In this document: in pieces, positions 1-9,924 of the stretch
Layout of the letters: every line of letters begins with the position of its first letter
How positions within the stretch are numbered: the stretch's first letter is position 1
From: Mesoplasma grammopterae ATCC 49580
Lineage (GTDB): Bacteria > Bacillota_I > Bacilli_A > Mycoplasmatales > Mycoplasmataceae
Assembly: GCF_000701525.1 (NCBI RefSeq)
Contig: NZ_KL370789.1
Span: 1 to 64,000, forward strand
Reading direction: 5' to 3'
DNA: 64,000 nt
Notes under the pieces: generated by a model
Database searches by the model: none
Told to the model about the DNA's origin: nothing
What the model saw: the letters and a program-made list of their open reading frames with translations, nothing else
Position numbers and translations under genes: made by a program

Positions 1-20
1 GGTCAGGAGTTGCTTTTTTT
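1..20 (+). terminator. 3' arm and T-run of a terminator cut by the window edge
   Basis: GGTCAGGAGTTGC is followed directly by seven T. This looks like the 3' arm and U-tract of an intrinsic terminator for a plus-strand gene left of the window. The 5' arm would lie outside, so this is inference. Confidence 0.4.
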
Positions 21-30
21 GTATCAAAAA

Positions 31-74
31 AACTGCAATTCCTATGAGATTATTTTCTCATAAGTGTTGCAGTT
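31..74 (-). terminator. Intrinsic terminator of add
   Basis: Positions 31-49 pair with 56-74 (17 of 19 positions, one of them a G-T wobble) around a 6-base loop. On the minus strand the stem runs into seven T. It lies about 40 bases beyond the add stop codon. A second small stem at 91-106 (CTTATC, GTAA loop, GATAAG) lies between the stop and this terminator. Confidence 0.75.
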
Positions 75-113
75 CCAATTTTAATTCGTACTTATCGTAA
101 GATAAGCATTTAT

Positions 114-1118
114 TTATTTGAAGTAGTTTTCTATTTTTTCTTTTAAATATTCTTTTTCTCTAGTATTAGTGAATGTTGAATTTAATGTTCTTAATAATAA
201 AATTTTTCATTTTTCTTCAGATATTTTATTATTTTGATCAACTAAAAGATAGTTATCATTCAAAGTTGTAGGTCCAAAATATGCAGGGTCATCGGAATTT
301 ATTGAAAAAGAAATATCATTGTCTAAGAAAACTTGAATAGGAAATGTTTTTGGGTCAAGTCAAGCTTTTGAGTAAAAATTAGGCAAAGGACATAATGATA
401 AATGTATTTCTTTTTCTTTAACTAATTTTAATGCTTCTAAACTTTTATGAATATATAATCCATGATCAATTCTATCAGGGTTTAAAATATTTATAACCTC
501 AATTGGGTCTTGTTCAAAACTATTTTCAGCAGCATGTGTTGTTACATTTAAACCTAGATTCCTTGCTTTATTAACAACTGGTTTAAAAATGGTTGCTCAG
601 TTTTCAATTTCATTGGAATCAAAACCTATTCCAACAATTTTTTTATTTTGAATAGCAAGTTTTGACATATCTAAAATATTTAAAGCTTCATCAACACTTT
701 CATCTTTCAAAAAACACATTATTAACTTTGCCTTTAAATCAAGTTCTTTTTCTGCTTTTTCTAAAGCTTGATATAAACCATCTATAACATCATCTAAATG
801 AATGCCTCGTTTAATGTGAGGTTGTGGATCAAAGAAAATTTCAGTATAAATAACGTTTTGTTTTTTTGCATTTTTTAAATGATTTCAAGCTAAATCAAAA
901 AAGTCTTGTTGATTCTCTAAGACAGCCATATTTTTATAGTAGTCTTTTAAAAAATCAGACAAACTAGTAAAAAGGGGTGGCTTTGATAATTTTTCTAAGC
1001 ACATATGATCAAAATTTAATTGTTTCTCTTCAATTTTAGCTAAAACTGTTTTAGCTTCTAAAGTTCCTTCTATATGTACATGTAATTCAATTTTTGGCAT
1101 ATTTTCAATATTTTTCAT
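114..1118 (-). CDS. add: Adenosine deaminase
   Basis: Deaminates adenosine (and deoxyadenosine) to inosine in the cytoplasm, part of purine nucleoside salvage, on which Mollicutes depend because they lack de novo purine synthesis. The 334-residue product has the amidohydrolase metal motif HVH (H13, H15), a HAAE segment (H195-E198) for metal and catalysis, and SINSDDP with D276/D277, matching the family SLNTDDP motif. The length is normal for the family. In-frame TGA at 885-887 is tryptophan. The start at 1118 follows a good AAAGGAGTTG ribosome site. It is monocistronic and divergent from the hydrolase gene at 1295. Adenine deaminase is a less likely alternative. Confidence 0.9.
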
Positions 1119-1192
1119 ACAACTCCTTTATTTAAAAATATGAACTTATAATATCAAAATGCTAATAAACAAAAGGTATTTTTGAAACACAA

Positions 1193-1198
1193 TATAAT
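1193..1198 (+). promoter_or_regulatory. Possible -10 box for the hydrolase gene
   Basis: TATAAT lies about 100 bases upstream of the ATG at 1295, in the 176-base gap between the divergent genes. No convincing -35 was found, so the assignment is weak. Confidence 0.3.
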
Positions 1199-1294
1199 TA
1201 CTTTTTTATGTTAAAATAAAAAAAATGTGTCGAATAAATATGAATAATTTTTTATTTTATTCATTGTAATATTAGTCAAAATGGAGGTACTAAA

Positions 1295-2413
1295 ATGAAT
1301 TGAAAAAACACTGAAAATAAGTTAAATGAATTTATAGATAATAAATTATTTAATGGGGTTGTATTAAAAATAACTAATGAAAACAAAACAATTTATTTTA
1401 ATAGTTTTGGTTATTCAAATCTTGAAGAAAAAGTTAAAATGAACAATGAGAACATATTTGCATTGTATTCAATGACAAAACCAATTACAGTTATTGCATG
1501 TTTACTATTGATACAAAGAGGATTATTATCTTTTGAAGATAGAGTTTGTGATTTTTACTCAGATTTTAATGAAGAAATTAAAATAAAACATTTATTGAAT
1601 ATGACATCTGGATTGACTTATTTTTGAAATAACTCAGAAAGTGGAAAAGAAATTAAAGCTGTTTTTGACTTGGTTGAAAATGAAAATATAACTTTACAAA
1701 ATTTTTGTGAAAAAATTAGTAAAGCTAAGGTAATTTCTAAACCAGGAACTGAATGACATTATGGTGTTTCACTTGATATTATCGGTGGAATAATTGAAAA
1801 GATTTCAAGTCAAGGATTTAATGATTTTGTTAATGAAAATATACTTGCACCTTTAGAGATGCAAGATACTGCTTTTTATATAAAAGATTTAAATAGAAAA
1901 ACACAAGTATATGAATTTAAAAAAACAATAGATGGAAATAAGTTAGTTTCTAATAAAGATTTTCATTTCCTTATGCCTTTTACAAATGAACAACCAGCAG
2001 CTTCATTGGGCGGCAGTGGATTATTTTCCACAGCAGATGATTACTCAAAGTTTTTGAATTTCTTAATAGATGGAAAAATCAATGGAATACAATATTTGGA
2101 ATCTACATTACTTGAAGAAATGAGAAGCGATCAATTAAAAGATATCAAGGAAACTTTTAAATGAACTTTTAATAAAGATTATTCTTATGGATATGGAGTA
2201 AGAGTAAGATTGAGAAATGAATTAGACCCTTTAACAGAAATTGGGGAATTTGGTTGAGATGGAGCTTTAGGCAGTGCTGGGCTTGTTGACCCTAAGAATA
2301 ACATAACAATGACCTTTTTAAGTTCTAGTTACCCTGGTAATAATAGAATTGTTCAAACAGAATTATTCGGTGCTGTTTATAAAGATTTAAGAGAACTTAA
2401 AATAATAAAATAA
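1295..2413 (+). CDS. Class C beta-lactamase-like serine hydrolase
   Basis: A 372-residue serine hydrolase of the beta-lactamase/family VIII esterase fold. Seen: the nucleophile motif S59-M-T-K62, then HYGVS with Y156 (equivalent of the Tyr in YxN), and a C-terminal EFGWDGALG segment in the place of the KTG/HxG box. There is no signal peptide or membrane segment, so it should be cytoplasmic. The start has a GGAGGT site 7 bases upstream. Several TGA codons are tryptophan. This organism has no peptidoglycan, so a role in antibiotic or wall metabolism is unlikely. An esterase or peptidase activity on small molecules is more plausible, with unknown substrate. It ends in its own terminator. Confidence 0.8.
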
Positions 2414-2414
2414 A

Positions 2415-2445
2415 AACCTAGTTATTTCTAACTAGGTTGTTTTTT
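2415..2445 (+). terminator. Terminator of the hydrolase gene
   Basis: AACCTAGTTA (2415-2424) and TAACTAGGTT (2429-2438) form a perfect 10-bp stem with a TTTC loop, followed by a T-rich run. It begins right after the stop codon and separates this gene from the convergent ssrA. Confidence 0.85.
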
Positions 2446-2453
2446 CCTAATAA

Positions 2454-2861
2454 TGGTGGAGATGGTGGGAATCGAACCCACGTCCAAAATACCGAATCAT
2501 ATAAATTCTACAGTTTAGATAATTTTCTAATTTGCTATATTAAATAAAACTATCAAAAGACTAATATAACATTCGTAATTGAGTTTCAAAATTATTTATT
2601 ACGATCATAATTTCTATTGGAATTGGTATGTACAATAATTAACAGCTTCCAAGACTATTAAAAATTGCCAAACGTATATTTGTATTTAAGTCAAATTAAG
2701 CGAAAGCGTAATTTGCTTGTCCAGCATTTAACATAAATGTTGGAACTTCGTTTGTGTTTTCTTCGTTTTTGTTTGCATTTTATCAAACCTAGAAGTATTA
2801 TGGTCTACCACACCACTGCTATTATATGACCAGAGTATCCTGTCGAAACCAGGACATCCCC
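2454..2861 (-). ncRNA. ssrA: Transfer-messenger RNA (tmRNA)
   Basis: Rescues stalled ribosomes by acting as alanyl-tRNA and then as mRNA for a degradation tag. The 5' end GGGGATG pairs with CATCTCC before the encoded 3' ACCA. The T-arm GTGGGTTCGATTCCCAC is clear. The tag frame starts at the GCA resume codon (2774-2776) and ends at TAA (2696-2698). It gives 26 residues beginning ANKNEEN, containing EVPTFMLNAGQ and ending NYAFA. I recognise this as the Mesoplasma florum tag, read by that organism's Lon protease because Mollicutes lack ClpXP. Length about 408 nt. The ends were set by the acceptor stem. Confidence 0.97.
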
Positions 2862-2869
2862 ATAAATTT

Positions 2870-2875
2870 ATTATA
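2870..2875 (-). promoter_or_regulatory. -10 box of ssrA
   Basis: On the minus strand a TATAAT lies 8 bases before the mature tmRNA 5' end at 2861. This is the right distance for a transcript starting at or near the mature end. The -35 is not clear. Confidence 0.55.
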
Positions 2876-2910
2876 CAATATATAAATAAGAAGTTCATGA
2901 AAGGTAAATT

Positions 2911-4317
2911 ATGTTGAAACTAGATCATATTGAAGAAATGCTTGAAAAAGCTTTAGAAAAAAAAGATGTTAAAAAAATAAGAAGCATTTCTAAGGAATTT
3001 CAATTTGTTGATTTTGCTGAGGCAATGGAACAATTTGAAAGTAAGAAAGTATTAAAAATATTTAGATTATTGGAGCTTGAAGAAGCTGCAGAAATTTTTA
3101 CATATTTAGACTCTGAACATCAAGAATATATTATCGAAGCTTTTACTAATACAGAAATACAAGAAATCTTAGATGAACTTTACACTGATGATATTGTTGA
3201 TTTAATTGATGAAATGCCAAGTGAAGTTGTTAAAAAGATTTTAAAAGCAACTACAAAAGATGTTAGAAAAGAATTAAATAATATTCTTAAGTACAAAGAA
3301 CATACTGCTGGTGCCATAATGAGTATCAACTTTACTGAACTTAAAGCGGATAATACCGTTGAAATGGCAATTAAAGCTATTAAACGTCGCCATGAAGACT
3401 ATGATGAAATAGATGATTTATTTATTATTGATGAGCAAAATAAATTATTAGGTTGATTAGAATTAAAACAACTTCTAATAAATACGCCAGAAACTAAACT
3501 TGAAAAAATAATGAATTCAAAAATTATTAGTGTTAACGTAGAAATGGATCAAGAAGAAGTTGCTAACTATTTTAAACGTTATGATATAAATACACTACCT
3601 GTTGTAAATAAAAACCAACAATTAGTAGGTATTATAACTGTGGATGACGTTATTGATGTATTAGTTGAAGAATCAACAGAAGATATTCAAAATTTTGCAG
3701 GTATTGATGCAGATAATGTTGAATCAGATTACTTTGAAACAAGTATATTTAAAATGTATAAATCTAGAATTGTATGATTATCAATTTTATTATTAATTGG
3801 AATAGTTACACATGTTATTATGTTAGTTATGTTTAACCTAGTTCCTGAATTAAAAAACTTATCTTCAGGTAAAGAAATGATTATGATGATACCAATACTA
3901 ATTGTTTTAGCTGGTGTATCTGGCAATATAGCAAATCAATCGTCATTAATGATGATAAGATCATTAGCTTTAAATCAAGTTCATAAAAAAGAAATTAAAA
4001 CTATTTTTGGAAAAGAATTAATAGTTGGTTTCTTACTAGGTATAACATTATCATTTATAAATGTAATTAGATTATTGATTATATACGCTATACAGGGCGG
4101 TGGTTCAATTAATCATATGGAATGAATGGTTATCTTGTTTTCAACTTTAGGAATTTTAGTTGTAGTTATGCTAGCTAATTTATTGGGTATTTTACTACCA
4201 CTAATATTGAAGAAAATAAAAAGAGATCCAACAATTGCATCTTCACCATTAATAACTAGTTTAGTTGACATAATGTGTGTACTTGTATTTATTGGGCTTG
4301 CATTAATTATAGTTTAG
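2911..4317 (+). CDS. mgtE: Magnesium transporter MgtE
   Basis: Channel-like importer of Mg2+ in the membrane. The 468-residue product has the full MgtE order: an acidic helical N domain (about 1-130, rich in E/D, with repeats such as EILDELYTDDIVDLIDEMP), two CBS domains (about 131-255, including HTAGAIMS and a second NTLPVVNKNQQLVGIITVDDV), and a C-terminal membrane domain of about five helices (from about 285). In family structures the N and CBS domains sense cytosolic Mg2+ and close the pore. The ATG at 2911 has an AAAGG site. TGA tryptophans occur inside. trmB begins 8 bases after the stop, so the two are probably co-transcribed. Confidence 0.93.
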
Positions 4318-4325
4318 GAGAAAAT

Positions 4326-4997
4326 ATGAGATTAAGAAATAAACCTTGAGTAAAGGAATATTTAGAAAAAAATGATAAATATTTAATTAATTGAGATAAA
4401 GAAACAAAAATTAATTTATCTGATTTATTCAATAATAAAAAGCAACCAGTTCACTTAGAAATTGGCTGTGGTAAAGGAAATTTTATTACAAACCATGCAT
4501 TAAAAGAATCAGATATTAATTTTATTGGAATGGAAAAAGAAGAAACTGTTGTTGGAGTGGCTTTGAAAAAAACTTTAGCAGAATTTGAACAAAGAAATAA
4601 AGAAGTAACTAATTTAAAATACTTTAATGATTTTGCTGAAGACTTATCAGATATTTTTGCCCCATCATCAATTGATAAAATTTATTTAAACTTTTCTGAT
4701 CCTTGACCAAAGGCTCGACATTCTAAAAAAAGACTTACATATAGAACATTTTTAGACATATATGCGAACATAATAAAATCTCATGGAATACTTGAGTTTA
4801 AAACAGATAATGATGGATTATTTGCTTTTTCATTAGAAGAGATAGCTGAAAATAAAAACTGAGAACTTATATATCAAACAACTGATTTATATTCAGATAT
4901 TGAGGCTTTAAAAAATAATATACCTACTGAATATGAAACAAAATTTCATACAGCTGGTAAAAATATAAATAAATTAATTATTAAAAAAACTTTTTAG
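4326..4997 (+). CDS. trmB: tRNA (guanine46-N7)-methyltransferase
   Basis: Methylates N7 of G46 in the variable loop of tRNAs with S-adenosylmethionine. The 223-residue product has the SAM-binding motif [10 protein letters not shown] (G47-x-G49-x-G51), FIGMEKEE for the ribose-binding acidic residue, and the family signature [16 protein letters not shown], where the tryptophan is TGA. The length is normal. The preceding mgtE stop overlaps its GGAGAAA ribosome site, so it is the second gene of a two-gene unit ended by the terminator at 4998. Confidence 0.93.
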
Positions 4998-5023
4998 AAA
5001 CTTGGAGAAATCCAAGTTTTTTT
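4998..5023 (+). terminator. Terminator of mgtE-trmB
   Basis: AAACTTGGA (4998-5006) and TCCAAGTTT (5011-5019) form a perfect 9-bp stem with a GAAA tetraloop, followed by a run of T. It starts immediately after the trmB stop. Confidence 0.9.
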
Positions 5024-5050
5024 ATTAATAATATCAAGAGGTGGTTTATA

Positions 5051-6394
5051 ATGAATCTAATTCTTACATTTTTATTTTTTATATTTAGTTTTAATCAAAA
5101 TATTAATTTTAAATCAGAATCAAAAATAAATAATGAAAAAATTTTTAAAAATGAAATAGAGTATCCATCAAAAATGTATTCTACAAACATAAATTTTAAT
5201 CAAAATTTAAATAATGGAGATTTATGACATTCAAATTATAATTACACATTTGTTGTTAATTTAACTGATTTCAAAAAGTATACTTTTGAGTATTATGATT
5301 TTAAAATAGAATATCAAATACTTGAAAGAATAATTGATAAAAACAATAATGTAATTTCAACAAAAAATGGTATTTCATTACTAGTTAGAAAAGAAATTTC
5401 TTCAAAAGCTAAAATAAATAACTATGTATTAGAAGAAATTGAATCATCTAATAAAATTGAATATCAAAGTTTTTTAATGGCAGATTTAGAAATAAAACAA
5501 GATTATAAATTAACAACAATAATTACGAATAACCGTGCCAAAGAGTCAGCAATTAAATCTACAAATTTGTTTAAACAAAGAACTTTAAGTGTTAGTCAAA
5601 TTGAAGTTTTTTTAATTCCTAAAATAGAATATGAAATTTTTGATAATCAGAGTTTACAAGTAAGATATGATCCTTCAAAAATACCAAATAGTATTCATAA
5701 TATTAATAAAGAGTTGAATAATAAATTATTGCAAATGATAGATCAACTAAATTTAAATTCTCAAATTTTCTTTTATTTCTTTTCTGGAATTCAATTATCA
5801 AATGATAATTTAAATGATTTATCAGAAATTACCCCAAATTTGATAAAGACAATAGAGATTGAATTTTCAAAAAGCTATGTTATAGAAAAAGATGCTTTTC
5901 TTAAACAATTAACTCCCCCCAAACTAAAAGTATTTTTTTTACAAACTTTTAATATCAGCAATTTAGGATTAGCAAAAGAAATTTTTGTTGAAAATTATTC
6001 TATTGTAAACAAAGAATTTTTAATTTCGAAATTTGGCTCACTTGCATTTTTATTTGATGAAATTCTTTTTATTGAAAAAGAAAGAGAAAATAAATGAATT
6101 ATAGATGTAAAAGATGAATATAAAACCTGTATTTATGGAACCTTAGAAGTTAATATACACCTATACTCTAATAATTGAAATGAATCAAATAATGAGAACA
6201 TAGATAGTGAAAACCCATCATGAATTGATGGTGAAATTTATGATGAAAATCCACAGTTTAAAAATATTAAAGAAAGTAAATACTTAAAATCTATAATTTT
6301 ATTTTCTATCAGTATATTGATGTTTAGCTCAATATTGTTGCCAGAATTATTAAAAAAACTAAAAAAGAAGCATAGAAAAAATGATAAAATATAA
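5051..6394 (+). CDS. Unknown type I membrane protein with large outer domain
   Basis: I do not recognise this family. The 447-residue product starts with a short hydrophobic segment (MNLILTFLFFIFSF), has no lipobox cysteine, then about 390 polar residues rich in N, K, I and E, and ends with one hydrophobic helix (about 416-432, SIILFSISILMFSSILL) followed by the basic tail KKLKKKHRKNDKI. The positive-inside rule puts the bulk outside and the tail in the cytoplasm. The start has GAGGTGG upstream. It lies 26 bases before prpC and probably shares its transcript with prpC-prkC-rsgA-rpe-thiN. That suggests, but does not prove, a link to the kinase pathway. Three or more TGA codons are tryptophan. 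Confidence 0.75.
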
Positions 6395-6420
6395 AAAGAA
6401 AATACTGAGGGCTTATTCAA

Positions 6421-7185
6421 ATGAGATATAAAATTCAATCAATGAGTGATATAGGTAGAGTAAGAAAATCAAACCAAGATTTCTTAGGCTACACTACAAA
6501 CAACGAAGGTTGTCTTTTTGCTATTGTTTGTGATGGTATGGGTGGTCATGCTCATGGTGAATTAGCATCAAAAATGGCAGTTGAAACATTTATAAGATTA
6601 TTTGAGAAAGAAACTTTTTTAGAAAAGGATGATAATCAAATAAATCAATGATTAAGAGATTCTGTTAAACAAATAGTTCAAGAAATGAAAGATCATGTTG
6701 ATGTTTTTTATGAAACACATGATATGGGTACAACTCTAACAGCAGTTCTTTTTGTAGAAAAAAAAGCTTTTGTTGTTAATATTGGAGATTCAAGAACATA
6801 TAGATTAAAAGACGGAAAACTAAATCAAATCACAGTTGACCAAAATTTGTGAAATGATAAAGATAATAGAGAAAAAAGAAAAGAAGAAATTAAAAACTAT
6901 TTAGGTGCAAAATTTAATGAAATGACATATTGAAAAGTATTAACTAGTGCACTAGGGCCAAATAAAAATACTAAAATTGATACATATTTACTTAACGACA
7001 ATGTAGGAACTTTTGTTTTAACAACTGACGGAGTTCATGATTATATTGATGCTGAGACTTTTACTGAAATTTTAAGCTCAAAGAGAAGACTTAAATCAAA
7101 AGCTAAAGATATGATCGAATTTGCTATGAATAACTTTTCAACAGATAACCTGTCTTTATTAATAGTAGAAATGATGGGTGAGTAA
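6421..7185 (+). CDS. prpC: PP2C-type protein phosphatase
   Basis: Metal-dependent Ser/Thr phosphatase that reverses phosphorylation by the adjacent kinase. The 254-residue product shows the PP2C landmarks: SDIGRVRKSNQD near the N-terminus, VCDGMGGHAHGE with metal-binding D38, NIGDSRTYRL in the middle, and TTDGVHDYI near the C-terminus. The length matches bacterial PrpC/Stp. Its stop overlaps the RBS region of prkC (the prkC ATG begins 2 bases after the TAA), which points to tightly coupled expression of phosphatase and kinase. Confidence 0.93.
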
Positions 7186-7186
7186 T

Positions 7187-8347
7187 ATGCAAGATGAAAA
7201 AAAATATACAAGAATAGATGAAATTCCAGTTGATTATTTTGCAAATAAAAAAATAAGTGGAAACTATTTATTAATAAATGAAATAGGTAGAGGTACTTTT
7301 GGTTTAGTATATAAAGCTAAAGATTTAAGTAATCAAAACTATTCAAGTGAAAGTTTTTTAGCCATCAAGTTAATGTTTGTTCCAAATATCAAAAATGAAA
7401 ATGATAGATTAAGAGAACAAGAAATAAGAGATGAAATTAAGAAATACTCAACTCAAATTTTTAATCCTAGAGTTGTTAAAATTCAAGATTATCTTCAATG
7501 AGAAAACTTTTTATTAATTGTAATGGAATATGTAGATGGTCAATCATTACAAGACATGCTAAAAGAAAAAGATGGAACTTTAACTTTTGAAGAAATAATT
7601 TACTATTTTAGCGAAATAGCCTTAGGTCTTCAAGGAGTTCATGATATGAACATGATTCATCGCGATATAAAACCGGGAAATATTTTGTTATCAAAAGACA
7701 AAAAAATAAAAATAACTGACTTTGGTATTTCTCATGTTAAAGGATTTGTTTATGAAGGTGGAAATGCTAAAAAAACACTAAAACCATCTTCTCCAGGAAC
7801 TCCAAGATTTGCATCACCAGAACAATACATTGAAACAGATAGTTCTAGTGAAGATAAAGTTTCATTTCAATCAGATATTTATTCATTAGGTGTAATGATG
7901 TATGAAGCAACAACTGGAGTTGAACTGATAAAAATAAATGATCCAAGGTTATTCAAACCTCAAGACGACAAAGCAAGAAAAGACAGAAATTCATATTTGC
8001 TTGATCAAACTTTGGTTGCAGAAATTGTTTTACCGTCAGTTATAAATCCTGCAATTGATAAGAGTTTAGAAGACATAATTATGAAATGTTTGGAAAAGAA
8101 TGTAGCAGAAAGATATAAAACAGCCAATGAAGTTGCAAGAGATTTAAAAGCAATTGGTAGTGGCAAAAAAATAATAATTAAAAAAAGTAAAAATGAGCCT
8201 TACAGGACTGATAGCATTAAAAAATTAGAAAATGAAAATAAAAAATTTAAAGCATTTATTTCAACTTTTATTAATGCCAAAGTTGTTCCGATAGTAGCTT
8301 GCATTTTTATAATATTTGTTTTATTAATGTTTGTTTTAATTTGATAG
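7187..8347 (+). CDS. prkC: PrkC-type Ser/Thr protein kinase without PASTA domains
   Basis: Hanks-type kinase of 386 residues. Seen: glycine loop IGRGTFGLVYKA (from 33), ATP-binding K61 in AIKLM, catalytic HRDIKPGN with D160, and DFG with D178, so it should be active. After a basic juxtamembrane stretch one hydrophobic helix (about 363-385) ends the protein. The extracellular PASTA repeats of Firmicute PrkC are missing. In a wall-less cell there is no peptidoglycan ligand for PASTA. The ATG at 7187 is chosen over an in-frame GTG at 7178 because GGTGAG sits at a proper distance from the ATG and nothing suitable precedes the GTG. Confidence 0.92.
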
Positions 8348-8356
8348 GAGGTAAAA

Positions 8357-9253
8357 ATGAAGGGAAAAATTATTCAAATAGATAGTAACGTCAGTTTTGT
8401 TCTTACAGAAGAGCAAAAAATATATGAAGTATTCATAAAAGGTAATGTAAAAAAAGAAATAAAACCTTTAGTTGGTGATGATGTTGAATTCGAACTTATT
8501 GAAAATGAAAAAGGGAATATTACAAAAATTCTTTCAAGGAAGAATGAAATATACAGACCACGTATCGCGAATGTCGATCAAGTTATTATTGTAACATCAC
8601 TATTTGAACCTCTTTTTGCCTCATATATTTTAAATAAATATATTTTTATGATTGAAGCAAAAAAAATAAAGCCTATCCTTCTTTTTACAAAAAATGAGCT
8701 GTTAGTTAAAACTAAATATTATGATGAAGTAACAAAGAAAATTAATTCTTATAAAGAATTAGGGTATGAAATTATTGTTTTAGATAATATTGAAAATAAG
8801 AATTATTTAAATGAAATAGCTAATTTAAGAAAAAAAATGATTGATAAGGTTTCTTTTTTTACTGGACAGACAGGTGCTGGAAAATCAACTACTCTTAACA
8901 ATTATTTATTCGAATATCAAATTAAAACAAATGAAATATCTCTTAAATTAAATAGAGGTAAACATACTACTACAAATGTTAAAATTTATAATTTACCAGA
9001 TAATATTTTAATAGCTGATACACCAGGTTTTTCAAGTTTTGAATTGGTTAATTTGGAAATAGAAAATATTTTAAGAACATCTAAGATTTTAAACAATTTT
9101 AACAGTGATTGTAAATTCATAGATTGTATACATATTCATGAAAAAAAATGTGGTGTAAAAGAAGCTGTTGAACAAAATAAAATACCAGTTTTCATATACG
9201 AAGATTATAAAAAGATATATGAAGAAATATCAAACAGAAAGGTAAAATACTAA
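8357..9253 (+). CDS. rsgA: Ribosome small subunit GTPase RsgA
   Basis: Circularly permuted GTPase that checks late 30S maturation. The 298-residue product has an N-terminal OB-fold (about 1-70), G4-like LLFTKNELL (about 100-110), G1 GQTGAGKST (170-178), G3 DTPGFSS, and a C-terminal zinc motif with C252, C257, H259 and C265. The G4-G1-G3 order is the family hallmark. The start follows GGAGGT. Its stop overlaps the rpe ATG as TAATG, so translation is coupled. In B. subtilis the homologue (cpgA) also sits after prkC and is a target of that kinase. Confidence 0.95.
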   Translation: MKGKIIQIDSNVSFVLTEEQKIYEVFIKGNVKKEIKPLVGDDVEFELIENEKGNITKILSRKNEIYRPRIANVDQVIIVTSLFEPLFASYILNKYIFMIEAKKIKPILLFTKNELLVKTKYYDEVTKKINSYKELGYEIIVLDNIENKNYLNEIANLRKKMIDKVSFFTGQTGAGKSTTLNNYLFEYQIKTNEISLKLNRGKHTTTNVKIYNLPDNILIADTPGFSSFELVNLEIENILRTSKILNNFNSDCKFIDCIHIHEKKCGVKEAVEQNKIPVFIYEDYKKIYEEISNRKVKY

Positions 9254-9924
9254 TGAAAAAAATAACAATAGTTCCTAGTTTTTTATCAGCTAATTTTGCA
9301 GATTTAAAAAATGAAATAAAAAGATGTAAAGAAGCTAAAATTGAATGAATTCATTATGATGTTATGGATTATGATTTTGTTCCTAATTTAACATTTGGAT
9401 CAAAAATTTTAAAAGATATTGTTAATTCAAGTGACTTTAAAATTGATATACACTTTATGGTTAAAGTTAAAACTAAAAAGTTTGAAGACTTTTTTTCAGA
9501 ATACATTAAATGTAAACCTACTATGATGACAATGCATGTTGAATCAATGTCTAAAAAAGAAATAAATATGTTTTATAACATATGTAAAGCAAATAATATA
9601 CTGTTTAGTTTAGCTGTTTCACCAAAGACAAATATAAAAGTTTTAAATAAATGAATAGATAAATTAGAAAACATCTTAATAATGAGTGTAGAGCCAGGCT
9701 TTGGTGGCCAATCATTTATTCCCGAAGTGTTAGAAAAAGTAAAACATTTAGCTGAATTGAAAAAAACAAATGGATACACTTATTCTATTGAAATTGATGG
9801 TGGGATTAATGATAAAACTAGCAAAAAAGCTATCGAAGCCGGTGTAGAAATGATGGTTGCAGGAAGCTATCTATTTGAAAGCAAAAACTTTTTAGAGAAA
9901 GTTGAATCTTTAAAACATGATTAA
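9253..9924 (+). CDS. rpe: Ribulose-phosphate 3-epimerase
   Basis: Interconverts ribulose 5-phosphate and xylulose 5-phosphate in the pentose phosphate pathway. The 223-residue TIM barrel shows VPSFLSANF (strand 1), HYDVMD with the catalytic Asp and metal-site residues, DIHFMV, EPGFGGQSF for phosphate binding, and EIDGGIN with the second catalytic Asp. The length is typical. Its start overlaps the rsgA stop by one base, and its end overlaps the thiN start by 8 bases. Confidence 0.94.

Noticed and set aside
2897-2923. Short ORF from ATG 2897 before mgtE
   Set aside because: Only eight codons, out of frame with mgtE and without a ribosome site.
7178-7186. GTG at 7178 as the prkC start
   Set aside because: The ATG at 7187 has a GGTGAG site at the right distance, while the GTG lies within that site and has none of its own.
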